This document shows positions 1-8,061 of a DNA stretch of 64,000 nt, piece by piece. The stretch covers positions 153,788 to 217,787 of the forward strand of contig DCYS01000010.1 in assembly GCA_002331485.1 (NCBI GenBank), given 5' to 3'. Position 1 is the first letter of the stretch; each line of letters starts with the position of its first letter. Source of the DNA: Flavobacteriales bacterium UBA2104. Lineage in GTDB: Bacteria; Bacteroidota; Bacteroidia; Flavobacteriales_D; Crocinitomicaceae. The notes beneath the pieces are model-generated. The model saw nothing but the letters and a program-made list of their open reading frames with translations, was not told the origin of the DNA and searched no databases. A program made the translations under genes and the position numbers.

Positions 1-501
1 TTCCTCTTCTGAAAGCTTAAGAACTTTTGGATTAATATTATCCAGGTTAACTACAGTTCTGAATTTTGCTGAAAAACCAACTGCGATCTTTCTATTGATA
101 TGGAACATGAAATTCAATACATCAAGTTGCATATTCAGATTAACTCCTTTCGCTCGAGCAGAAGCGTCATCATAATCTTCTGTATCGAAAACATAATCAT
201 CATAGAAATCATCATTATCCATCCACGCTGTATCTTTTCGAAGGGAATGGAGCCAATTTCTTTTAGGTAGAACATCAGCATTGAAGTACTTTGCATTTTG
301 GTATGCATCAACACTGAAGCTGAATAAGTTCACATCGACAACAAATCTGCTATCTACAATAGAAGCAGGCTGCAGATCAGCTGACATAATTCCGCCATAG
401 TTACTGTGAATAACACCTAAATAATTTTGAGCTTTAAGGCTGGATCCTATCGTGATTAACATCAAAACGAAAAGAAATCCGCACTTTTTTAACATGTTCA
501 T
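1..501 (-). CDS. DUF5723-like outer-membrane/secreted protein, 3' end beyond window
   Basis: The frame is open for 167 codons from an ATG at 501 to the window edge, so the C-terminal part is missing. It starts with a signal peptide (hydrophobic core around residues 8-20, ending in KAQN), followed by NYLGVIHSNYGG and LQPASIVDSRF, which resemble the N-terminus of the Bacteroidota DUF5723 family. Members are predicted beta-barrel or surface proteins of unknown role; that assignment is from memory of the family. A consensus-like promoter lies 39 bases upstream. A second ATG two codons in is an alternative start. A signal peptide is clear; the family is moderately sure. Confidence 0.6.
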   Translation of the reverse strand, partial: MNMLKKCGFLFVLMLITIGSSLKAQNYLGVIHSNYGGIMSADLQPASIVDSRFVVDVNLFSFSVDAYQNAKYFNADVLPKRNWLHSLRKDTAWMDNDDFYDDYVFDTEDYDDASARAKGVNLNMQLDVLNFMFHINRKIAVGFSAKFRTVVNLDNINPKVLKLSEEE

Positions 502-539
502 AAGTTGTAGTTTATGGATTTAACCAATTTTTTCCTCTT

Positions 540-568
540 CAAATTTAAGGAATCGTTTATAAAATCAA
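540..568 (-). promoter_or_regulatory. Bacteroidota-type promoter for the DUF5723-like gene
   Basis: Read on the minus strand, TTG (568-566), an 18-base spacer and TAAATTTG (547-540) match the TTG / TAnnTTTG pattern of Bacteroidota primary-sigma promoters. The ATG is 38 bases downstream of the -7 box. Confidence 0.55.
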
Positions 569-578
569 GTCTTAAACC

Positions 579-2747
579 TTACAATTTTACTTTATAGCAG
601 ATAACTGCATTTTCGATCGTTGTGAAAATTGAAAGCTTATCGTTCATCGAATTTGGTCGGATGAATGCATTATTTCTACCTTCTTTTGGGAAATCTTCAT
701 AGGTCTCACCTAATGAGTTATACAGGTAGATTTTATTCTTTAGATAGTCCATAAGTAATAACGCACTCGTATTCTCATGATCGATGGAATACATGGAACC
801 AAACTCATTAAATGCAGGGTCCAACGTGAATTCTATTTCTTCAGCGTGATCGAGAACGATCAAATCATCTGGTCGTTGAATGTATATCGATCTATCATCA
901 ACTTTTAGAATCTTCCCACTTGCAATCAATCTTCCTTCTTCATTTTCCAGCGTTTGAACAAAAATTTCTCCTTCCTTTTCGAAATATGCTTTCACTGTAC
1001 CGTCGTGCTTCACAAACCACTTAGCAGAAGTTTTTCCTATTTTCTCTGCTTTAGCTGGAGTTTCCAGGTATCCCAGGAATTGATCACCATTCTTGTTAAT
1101 CGACCAGCTTCTTAGATTTCCTTTGATATTTAATGCATAGGACTTCTTCACTATGGGCGCTGAACTTACCTGAATGATGTTAAGTTCTCTACCAGAGCTA
1201 TTGAGCATAATAACTTCTCCTTTTTTCGTGCCCACTAAGAATCGTTTCGTGCCATTCCATACAAATGAACTTATACCAGAAGTGAGTTCAGTATCACTTT
1301 TATAAGGAAATCCGCCAACCTCGTTGCCGTTAAGGTCGATCAGATGGACTTGGTTTTTTGTATGAAATAGGAATTGATGCTTATCGTTGTCAAATACATC
1401 GATAACTTCAATATCTCCAAAAATTTGATCATTCAATTTACCTTCCCAGATCTTGTTCCCGTTTGGCCCAATAAGCTCGTATTCACCTTTCGGACCATAT
1501 ATCAAGGCAGATGTTCCTTTTCTTAAGTGATCAGGTATAGGTACAGTTTTTACGATCTTGTATTCTGGAGAGTATGACCACGTTGTTCTTTCAATGGTAT
1601 TCAATTGTGTCTGTGGAGGTCTGGTATTTACTTCAAACAGTAGATCGGATTTCCAGGTTTTACTCATTTTCACCTCATTTCCTACAGATCTATAGTTGGC
1701 ATAAGTTGGTAACCCTCCAAAAAGTTCATTCTTTCTTGACGGCTTTAAAGCAATCGTTTTACCTAATTGATAATCGATCATGATCTGTTGAAGAACTGAT
1801 TTGCTCTCTGAAAAGAGAACTTTATCTCCTAATTCTATTGTGTAAAATCGACTATTATTCTGTTCTGGAAAGTCTGATGTTAATTGGAAGTTCTCAAAAG
1901 AATGAATATCTCCTTCCACATTGATGGAATCTTCTGGACTTGACTTCTCGATCAAAATCAAGCTAGGTTGCTGTTTAGATCTGTAATCAGAACAAATGAC
2001 TTTTGTACCTCGATAACTGAAAGAAACGAATCCAAGATCGATCCAGTTCTTCATAGGACCGTCATTGAATATGCTATCGGTGGCTGTCGCATAAAATCGT
2101 TCATGAAAAGTATAGTTTTCAAGCTGAGAAGGTAAAACATTGGCAAAGATCTCAATATCGTTTACAGGCGCTCCATAAGTAGTATTTGGAGAGCTACTTC
2201 TATATTCAAAAAAACCTTTGTCTAAATTGTAAATATCTGTTCTTTTCCATTTTTCATCTTTAAACTCCCAGTAGTTTGCAGAGGCTTTTTTATCTGCATC
2301 CTGAAAGAATTTCAATTCTTCATCGGACGAACAATTTTCAATTTCTTTTGAGATTTTCAGGTAATTACCTTGAGATTGAAAGATCAGGTTCGTTTGATTG
2401 AATTGTTTTTTTACTAATTCTTGTCCTTTTCGATTCCAGCTGCTCTCATTATCTAAAATGATGATGTTTCGTTTTGTACTCGCATATATTCTTAAGTATG
2501 GGTATACCTTGAATAAAGTATCCAAATTATGAATTGTAGGGGCAAGTTCATTCTCTTGTAGGACGTCGAGGTATTCTGCGTTTTTAGTTTCTCCGATTCG
2601 ATTGATCAATAGGATCCCACCATCGTTTTTGCAGAAAACCTTTGAAGGTGAAGTTTTGCTATCATCATTGAAGAATAGCTCATAGCCAGAATAACCTATC
2701 CAAAGGGTAGCGGCAACTACGAGTGTAATGAGAATAGCTCTTTTCAT
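579..2747 (-). CDS. membrane-anchored protein with C-terminal beta-propeller-like repeats, unknown function
   Basis: A 722-aa protein. Residues about 4-24 form one hydrophobic segment (signal anchor or uncleaved signal peptide), so the bulk is probably periplasmic or extracytoplasmic. The first ~400 residues match no family I can name; a DUF3352-like protein is possible. From about residue 410 the chain shows recurring short strands of the type G-x-G-x-x-x-W-x-G and LIDLNGNEVGGFPYKSD, typical of WD/PQQ-like propellers. There are no catalytic motifs or T9SS tail. A TAGTTTTG box at 2768-2761 may be its -7 element, but no good -33 TTG is seen. It is probably transcribed alone, between rnhB and the DUF5723 gene. 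Confidence 0.6.
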   Translation of the reverse strand: MKRAILITLVVAATLWIGYSGYELFFNDDSKTSPSKVFCKNDGGILLINRIGETKNAEYLDVLQENELAPTIHNLDTLFKVYPYLRIYASTKRNIIILDNESSWNRKGQELVKKQFNQTNLIFQSQGNYLKISKEIENCSSDEELKFFQDADKKASANYWEFKDEKWKRTDIYNLDKGFFEYRSSSPNTTYGAPVNDIEIFANVLPSQLENYTFHERFYATATDSIFNDGPMKNWIDLGFVSFSYRGTKVICSDYRSKQQPSLILIEKSSPEDSINVEGDIHSFENFQLTSDFPEQNNSRFYTIELGDKVLFSESKSVLQQIMIDYQLGKTIALKPSRKNELFGGLPTYANYRSVGNEVKMSKTWKSDLLFEVNTRPPQTQLNTIERTTWSYSPEYKIVKTVPIPDHLRKGTSALIYGPKGEYELIGPNGNKIWEGKLNDQIFGDIEVIDVFDNDKHQFLFHTKNQVHLIDLNGNEVGGFPYKSDTELTSGISSFVWNGTKRFLVGTKKGEVIMLNSSGRELNIIQVSSAPIVKKSYALNIKGNLRSWSINKNGDQFLGYLETPAKAEKIGKTSAKWFVKHDGTVKAYFEKEGEIFVQTLENEEGRLIASGKILKVDDRSIYIQRPDDLIVLDHAEEIEFTLDPAFNEFGSMYSIDHENTSALLLMDYLKNKIYLYNSLGETYEDFPKEGRNNAFIRPNSMNDKLSIFTTIENAVICYKVKL

Positions 2748-2831
2748 ACCGAGTTTTTTTCAAAACTAAACTTAAAATCCTAAAAATATTTGGTCTATAA
2801 ATTATTTCACAAACAATGAAGTGTTGAACTT

Positions 2832-3425
2832 CTATAAATCCAATCTGGTTTGAGAGGTTTGATTGAACGACTTTCTGTGATACGGACTTAATCCAAATTT
2901 GCGAACAGCTTCTTTATGCTTTTTTGTTGGGTACCCTTTATTATTAAGCCAATCGTATTGTGGATATTCTTGACTTATTTCCAACATATAATCATCTCTG
3001 GCTTCTTTTGCTAATATGGATGCCGCAGCAATACTTTTAAAACGAGCATCACCTTTGATCATACAATAATGTGCAACTTCTTTATAAGAATCAAAACGAT
3101 TTCCATCAATCAGCAAAGATTCAGGTCTTGTTTTCAGTTGATCAATTGCAACATGCATCGCTTTAAAACTTGCACGCAATATATTTATTTGATCGATCTC
3201 TTCGTGATCAATAAAACCAATACCGTAACTGATTGCAACCTCTTTTATGATCGGAACTAAAGTTTGTCTTTTTTTAGGGCTGATTTGTTTTGAATCATTT
3301 AAAAAAGGATGATTGAAATCCGAAGGAAGAATAACTGCAGCAGCTACTACAGGTCCTGCAAGGCAACCTCTACCTGCTTCATCACATCCTGCTTCTATTA
3401 CTCCCTTTTGATAATAAGGTTCCAT
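2832..3425 (-). CDS. rnhB: ribonuclease HII
   Basis: A 197-aa cytoplasmic enzyme that cleaves RNA in RNA-DNA hybrids, including single ribonucleotides in DNA. The RNase HII signature GCDEAGRGCLAGPVVAAAV lies at residues 13-31, with catalytic Asp15 and Glu16. The later LLIDGNRF and KGDARFKSIAAASILAK blocks carry the other acidic and Lys residues of the active site. Length is normal. An in-frame TTG two codons upstream (3431) is part of a TAAATTTG box (3436-3429), so I start at the ATG at 3425. That box lies only 3 bases before the ATG, which would give a leaderless or nearly leaderless transcript if used. Confidence 0.95.
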   Translation of the reverse strand: MEPYYQKGVIEAGCDEAGRGCLAGPVVAAAVILPSDFNHPFLNDSKQISPKKRQTLVPIIKEVAISYGIGFIDHEEIDQINILRASFKAMHVAIDQLKTRPESLLIDGNRFDSYKEVAHYCMIKGDARFKSIAAASILAKEARDDYMLEISQEYPQYDWLNNKGYPTKKHKEAVRKFGLSPYHRKSFNQTSQTRLDL

Positions 3426-3492
3426 ACTCAAATTTATAATTTTTACTGTATGTAAAGTTGATTTGTTGGCATGAACTTTGTAATTTCATTGC

Positions 3493-3521
3493 TTGAATAA
3501 GAAATTTGAAGATTATTTTTG
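3493..3521 (+). promoter_or_regulatory. promoter for the small secreted protein gene
   Basis: TTG at 3493-3495, an 18-base spacer and TATTTTTG at 3514-3521 match the Bacteroidota consensus. The first ATG is 40 bases downstream. Confidence 0.55.
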
Positions 3522-3561
3522 GTGATGCAACTTATTATTATCAATTTTAGTCTTACTTAAA

Positions 3562-3936
3562 ATGACAACTATGAAAAAGATAATCGCATTCTTCGCATTT
3601 ATATTATTTGTTGGTTTTAGTTTTGCTCAAACAGCTTCTGTTGATGGAGATAAAGCTTCTATTGCAAAGCAAGTTGAAATGGGTAAATTCAAAATTGAAA
3701 TGCCTGAATCAACTTCAGCTGAAGATATTAATAAATCTGCAGAATACTACGTAGATTATTTTACTGTAGATTTTAATGCTGAATCAAAAATAGCTACGAT
3801 TACAATGGTAGACAATACACCTTCGTCAAGAAGAGTGATAAACAGGTTGTTACTTTCCAACGGAGTTCGAACTATTGCTTTCAATGGTGAAGAGTACTCA
3901 ATAAATGAGTTCTATGATGAGTTCCTTGCTCAATAG
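3562..3936 (+). CDS. small secreted protein of unknown function
   Basis: A 124-aa protein with a clear signal peptide ending FSFAQ. The ATG at 3571 (MKKIIAFFAF) gives a more standard signal peptide than the ATG at 3562, and either may be used. The mature part (~100 aa) is mixed alpha/beta with KIATITMVDNTPSSRRVINRL, suggesting one compact periplasmic domain. No family was recognised. It has its own promoter and is followed by a strong hairpin terminator facing the convergent DUF255 gene. Confidence 0.75.
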   Translation: MTTMKKIIAFFAFILFVGFSFAQTASVDGDKASIAKQVEMGKFKIEMPESTSAEDINKSAEYYVDYFTVDFNAESKIATITMVDNTPSSRRVINRLLLSNGVRTIAFNGEEYSINEFYDEFLAQ

Positions 3937-3957
3937 ATAAAAGTATTTAAGATAAAG

Positions 3958-3986
3958 AGGCCTCATCTGTTGATGGGGCCTTTTTA
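3958..3986. terminator. bidirectional intrinsic terminator
   Basis: A 10-bp stem (AGGCCTCATC with GATGGGGCCT, one G-T pair) and a 4-base loop are followed by TTTTT on the plus strand, with an A-rich stretch on the other side. It separates two convergent genes, and the DUF255 stop codon lies inside the T tract. Confidence 0.85.
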
Positions 3987-6002
3987 GTTGATGAAACTTT
4001 GCATCATTTCGTCAAAATCGTAGATAGGGGCCTTACAAGATCGATTCTGACATATGTAGAATGCTGTTTTTTCTCCTAAACGTTGCTCCAAAAAAGGTAT
4101 ATTTTCTTCAGTGCCTCCAGCGATTACAGCATTAGGAATATAAGTTCTGTTGAATTTCTTAAGGTGTGTCAAAGAATCTCCTCCAACTATAGCCAATTCT
4201 TTGAATTCTTTTTGAAAACGTAGAGCGAATTGTGCCCAATTTGAATAGCCGGAACCATAACTGGACATAGATGAGTAAATGTTGGATAACATTTGTCTCG
4301 ATCTTTCTAGATAAACTTCATTTGAAAAGAAAACACCTAACGTCCAGAGATTCTTTGCCATCACACTGTTTGAAGAAGGGATAACGTTATCATTGATTTC
4401 CATCTTTCGCGCGATCAGCTCGGTATTCTTTTCCGTGTAAAAGAAGAAACCTGATTCTTCATCCGAAAACAGTTCTATGCTTACTTCCATCAATTCTTTC
4501 GCAAAATTCAACCATTTCACTTCGAATGTTCTCTCGTAAAGCTGAATAAATGCATCAATTGTATTTGAATAATCATCCAGAAAACCATTGATCAAACTGT
4601 CATCAGCATTCTTGATGCGGAATAATTTCCTTTCAGTTGATGACCACATGTTATTCATGATCCAATCAGCACAGTCCCTGGCTTTTTCAACGTAATCATT
4701 ATTCCCAAGTGCTGCACCAGCATCCGCAAGCCCTTTGATCACCAAGGCATTCCATGACGTTATTTTTTTATTGTCTAGTCCTGGGCGTACGCGTTTTGAA
4801 CGAATGGAAAGTAATGAAGAATCCACTTCTTCTATACGTTTTAATAGTTTTTGTTGCTCCTCATTCTTCTGCTCGGCATAATGCTCGAGGGATTGATCTC
4901 TAAGCAATATGTACTGTCCGTTCTCCCAATATCCTTTTTCATTGACATTGTATATGTCTGAAACAAGGCTGTAATCATCTTTGTCCAGGATCTCTTCTAA
5001 TTCTTTATTAGACCACGTATAAAACTTACCTTCTACACCTTCCGAATCAGCATCAAGAGCTGAAAAATATCCTCCATTCTTCGCATCTAGCATTTCTCGA
5101 TCCAGCCAATTCACAGTTTGCTTGATAACTCTTTTGTATTCCAAACTTGATTGATGCTGAAAAGCCTGGGCATATAACGAAAGTAATTGTCCATTATCGT
5201 AAAGCATTTTTTCAAAATGGGGAACCTTCCAATGGGCATCTACGGAGTATCGAGCGAATCCTCCACCGATCTGATCATAGATTCCACCTTGTGCCATTTT
5301 GTTTAGTGACTTGTGAACATGATTGAGGACTGTTGTATCCTTGTATATCTCTCCGTATTTCAGTAGAAACTCATAATTGTTAGGTAAAGGAAACTTAGGT
5401 GCCCGATCTTCACCGCCATGGTCAAAGTCGAAATTTCTTTTCCAGCGAGAAACAAGTTGCTGTAATTCATCCAGATCAAAATCGGATTGAATGGATTGAG
5501 TTTGGATCATTTCTGATAGTTGAACTCCTTCCTTTAATTTAGTAGCATATTCCTCAACTTTCTCAGGTTGCTCTAAATAAGTGTTCCAAAGATTTTTAAG
5601 AACTTGTTTCCAGTTCTCTTTCTGAAAATATGTTCCTCCATAGATCGGTCGTCCATCAGGAAGTGTGAAGCAATTTAAAGGCCATCCTCCTTGTTGGGTC
5701 ATTAATTGAACAGCGTTCATATAAACCTGGTCAACATCAGGTCGTTCTTCTCTGTCAACCTTGATGCAAACAAAGTTTTCATTCATGATCTTTGCCACCT
5801 CTTCATCCTCAAAGGATTCATGCTCCATGACGTGACACCAATGACAAGCCGAATAACCAATTGATACAAGTACGAGTTTATTTTCTTTTTCCGCTTTTTC
5901 AAATGCTTCTGAACTCCATTCAACCCAATTAACCGGGTTATCAGCATGTTGAAGTAAATATGGACTATGAGATTTTGCTAACTCGTTTGTCGTTTTCGCC
6001 AT
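3984..6002 (-). CDS. thioredoxin-domain protein of the DUF255 (YyaL/SPATA20) family
   Basis: A 672-aa cytoplasmic protein. The N-terminal thioredoxin-fold domain has the family signature SACHWCHVMEHESF, with Cys53 and Cys56 forming a CxxC redox pair, then KVDREERPDVD and QGGWPLN. The rest (about residues 180-670) resembles the (alpha/alpha)6 barrel of N-acylglucosamine 2-epimerase and cellobiose-epimerase enzymes (GGGFARYSVDAHWKVPHFEK, LDADSEGVEGKFYTW). Length is normal. The real substrate is not known; names based on thymidylate kinase or thioredoxin are conventions. It is the last gene of a unit, starting 4 bases after the LEA2 gene. Confidence 0.9.
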   Translation of the reverse strand: MAKTTNELAKSHSPYLLQHADNPVNWVEWSSEAFEKAEKENKLVLVSIGYSACHWCHVMEHESFEDEEVAKIMNENFVCIKVDREERPDVDQVYMNAVQLMTQQGGWPLNCFTLPDGRPIYGGTYFQKENWKQVLKNLWNTYLEQPEKVEEYATKLKEGVQLSEMIQTQSIQSDFDLDELQQLVSRWKRNFDFDHGGEDRAPKFPLPNNYEFLLKYGEIYKDTTVLNHVHKSLNKMAQGGIYDQIGGGFARYSVDAHWKVPHFEKMLYDNGQLLSLYAQAFQHQSSLEYKRVIKQTVNWLDREMLDAKNGGYFSALDADSEGVEGKFYTWSNKELEEILDKDDYSLVSDIYNVNEKGYWENGQYILLRDQSLEHYAEQKNEEQQKLLKRIEEVDSSLLSIRSKRVRPGLDNKKITSWNALVIKGLADAGAALGNNDYVEKARDCADWIMNNMWSSTERKLFRIKNADDSLINGFLDDYSNTIDAFIQLYERTFEVKWLNFAKELMEVSIELFSDEESGFFFYTEKNTELIARKMEINDNVIPSSNSVMAKNLWTLGVFFSNEVYLERSRQMLSNIYSSMSSYGSGYSNWAQFALRFQKEFKELAIVGGDSLTHLKKFNRTYIPNAVIAGGTEENIPFLEQRLGEKTAFYICQNRSCKAPIYDFDEMMQSFIN

Positions 6003-6006
6003 CGCT

Positions 6007-6492
6007 TTATTTGTTCAACATTCCCATTCCCTGAATGTTTAATTTTCCAGGATCGATCGACTTTGTTTCATCAATCTTTTTTCGAACAGGTATAATTCCA
6101 GCTGAAGCTTTTAACGGTCCTTTTAGACGAAGATCAACCTTTTTACCAGAGCTTGCCAATGCAATAACCTTGAACAGTACTCCTTTTTCCAAAGTGAGTT
6201 CTACAGGTATTTCGCCATCTGTAGTTTCTTTTCGTTTCATTTTGAATTTCTTCAATAATCGAGCTCTACCAATGTACATATCGTTTACATAGACCTTGAA
6301 CTTCGATCTACGAACTTTAAGATTGTAACCGTTTGGGTTGAAAACACTAACATCTACTTTGAATTTCAAGATGTTCTGATTCATTTCATCCATCTTGAAG
6401 TTGGAAAATCCTTTAAATTCTGGTTGTTCAAAACAGCTGCTAAAGCTTACTAGAACAGTTAAAAGGATCAGGATACGTGTAATACTTCTCAT
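6007..6492 (-). CDS. LEA type 2 family lipoprotein
   Basis: A 161-aa protein. The signal sequence ends in a lipobox-like LVSFSSC (Cys20), so it is probably lipid-anchored. The mature region carries LEA2/WHy features: KVDVSVFNPNGYNLKVRRSK, then KVYVNDMYIGRARL, matching a single immunoglobulin-like LEA14 domain. LEA2 domains are known from stress proteins of plants and bacteria; the role in Bacteroidota is unknown. It is tightly packed between the dipeptidase (2-base gap) and the DUF255 gene (4-base gap), so all three are probably one transcript. Confidence 0.8.
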   Translation of the reverse strand: MRSITRILILLTVLVSFSSCFEQPEFKGFSNFKMDEMNQNILKFKVDVSVFNPNGYNLKVRRSKFKVYVNDMYIGRARLLKKFKMKRKETTDGEIPVELTLEKGVLFKVIALASSGKKVDLRLKGPLKASAGIIPVRKKIDETKSIDPGKLNIQGMGMLNK

Positions 6493-6494
6493 AA

Positions 6495-7883
6495 TTATTT
6501 ATTTAGCTCGGCAAACTCACTGTAGAAATAGGGTATTGTTTCAATTCCTTTGTAATAATTGAAAAGCCCATAGTTCTCATTTGGAGAGTGGATTGCATCA
6601 GAGTTTAATCCGAATCCCATAAGAACAGTCTTTAGTCCCAGCACCTCCTCAAAGAGAGCTACGATTGGAATACTACCTCCACTTCTCAAAGGAATTGGTT
6701 TCTTACCAAAAGATTTCTCCATTGCATTACTTGCAGCTTTATAACCCGCAGAATCGATTGGCGTTACAGCTGGTTGAGCTCCATGATGAGGTTTTACCTC
6801 AACTCGCACTGAATCTGGCGCGATTGACTCAAAGTATGATTTAAATAATTGTGTGATCTTCTCAGGATCCTGATGAGGAACTAAGCGCATTGAAATCTTT
6901 GCATAAGCTTTCGACGGAAGAACTGTCTTTGCTCCTTCACCAGTGTATCCTCCCCACATTCCATTAACATCAAGCGTTGGACGTATAGAACCTCTTTCTC
7001 GTGTTGAATAACCTTCCTCACCCTGAACTTCTTTGATATCAATTTCTTTTTTGTACTCTTCTTCACTGTATGGGGCTCTTGCCATTTCATCTCTTTCTTC
7101 CTGACTCAAGATCTCTACGTCATCATAGAATCCAGGAATCGTAATTCTATTCTTGTCATCCTGAAGTTGAGCGATCATATCTGATAAAACGTTGATAGGA
7201 TTTGCCACACATCCTCCATACAGACCAGAGTGTAGATCTCTATTCGGACCTGTTACTTCAACTTCAACATAGCTCAATCCTCTCAAACCAGTTGTTATCG
7301 ATGGATGTTCATTCGAAATGATCCCTGTATCTGATACTAAAATGATATCAGCTTCTAATTTTTCTTTGTTTTCCTTGATGAAGATCTCCAGGTTTTCGCT
7401 TCCAACCTCTTCTTCTCCCTCTATCATGAACTTAGCATTACATGGAAGTTCATCACTCTTGACCATGGCCTCTAGAGCTTTAATGTGCATAAACATTTGT
7501 CCTTTGTCGTCACATGCTCCTCTCGCAAAAATGGCTCCTTCAGGGTGAACATCAGTCTTTTTAACAACCGGTTCAAACGCTGGTGAATCCCAGAGTTCTA
7601 TTGGGTCTGCTGGTTGTACATCGTAATGACCGTAAACAAGAACAGTAGGTAAGGAAGGGTCAATGATCTTTTCGCCATATACAATTGGGTGCCCCTTCGT
7701 TTGACAAACTTCAACATTTTCTGCTCCAGCATTTTGTAAATGAGATTTTACAGACTCTGCTGCCTTTTGAACATCACCTTTGTGAGCAGGGTCAGCAGAC
7801 ACTGAAGGAATTCTTAATAGTTCGAAAAGTTCTTCTAAAAATCGTTCGCTGTTTTTTTGTATAAACTCTTGTGTTTTCTGCAT
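6495..7883 (-). CDS. M20 family dipeptidase (CNDP-like)
   Basis: A 462-aa binuclear zinc peptidase of the M20/M25/M40 family, dipeptidase branch. Visible metal and catalytic motifs in order are YGHYDVQPAD (His ligand, Asp), ACDDKGQ (bridging Asp), IEGEEEVGS (general base Glu and Glu ligand), SDTG (Asp ligand) and a C-terminal AIHSPNE (His ligand). No signal peptide, so cytosolic peptide turnover is expected. The in-frame TTG at 7901 is part of a TAAATTTG box (7906-7899). I therefore start at the ATG at 7883, 15 bases downstream of that likely -7 element. It is the first gene of a unit with the LEA2 lipoprotein and DUF255 genes. Confidence 0.92.
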   Translation of the reverse strand: MQKTQEFIQKNSERFLEELFELLRIPSVSADPAHKGDVQKAAESVKSHLQNAGAENVEVCQTKGHPIVYGEKIIDPSLPTVLVYGHYDVQPADPIELWDSPAFEPVVKKTDVHPEGAIFARGACDDKGQMFMHIKALEAMVKSDELPCNAKFMIEGEEEVGSENLEIFIKENKEKLEADIILVSDTGIISNEHPSITTGLRGLSYVEVEVTGPNRDLHSGLYGGCVANPINVLSDMIAQLQDDKNRITIPGFYDDVEILSQEERDEMARAPYSEEEYKKEIDIKEVQGEEGYSTRERGSIRPTLDVNGMWGGYTGEGAKTVLPSKAYAKISMRLVPHQDPEKITQLFKSYFESIAPDSVRVEVKPHHGAQPAVTPIDSAGYKAASNAMEKSFGKKPIPLRSGGSIPIVALFEEVLGLKTVLMGFGLNSDAIHSPNENYGLFNYYKGIETIPYFYSEFAELNK

Positions 7884-7936
7884 TACATCTGTTTTTTTCA
7901 AATTTAATAATATTCGATCATATTAATCTGGCTAAA

Positions 7937-7970
7937 TTGTAAGTATTGTCGTTACACCGAAGTATATTTG
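7937..7970 (+). promoter_or_regulatory. possible promoter for the choice-of-anchor L gene
   Basis: TATATTTG at 7963-7970 fits the -7 consensus. The nearest TTG at a tolerable distance is 7937-7939 (23-base spacer), so the -33 part is weak. A leader of about 85 bases would follow. Confidence 0.35.
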
Positions 7971-8061
7971 TAAAACGCAATACATTTCTATGATCCTGTG
8001 CAACTTTCTTGAAAGCATTAGCGTCATATGGATTAGAGATATTTACAGAAAACAATAGACG

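Noticed and set aside
2818..2832. Small hairpin GAAGT/ACTTC next to the rnhB stop
   Set aside because: A five-base-pair stem without a convincing T tract is too weak to call a terminator.
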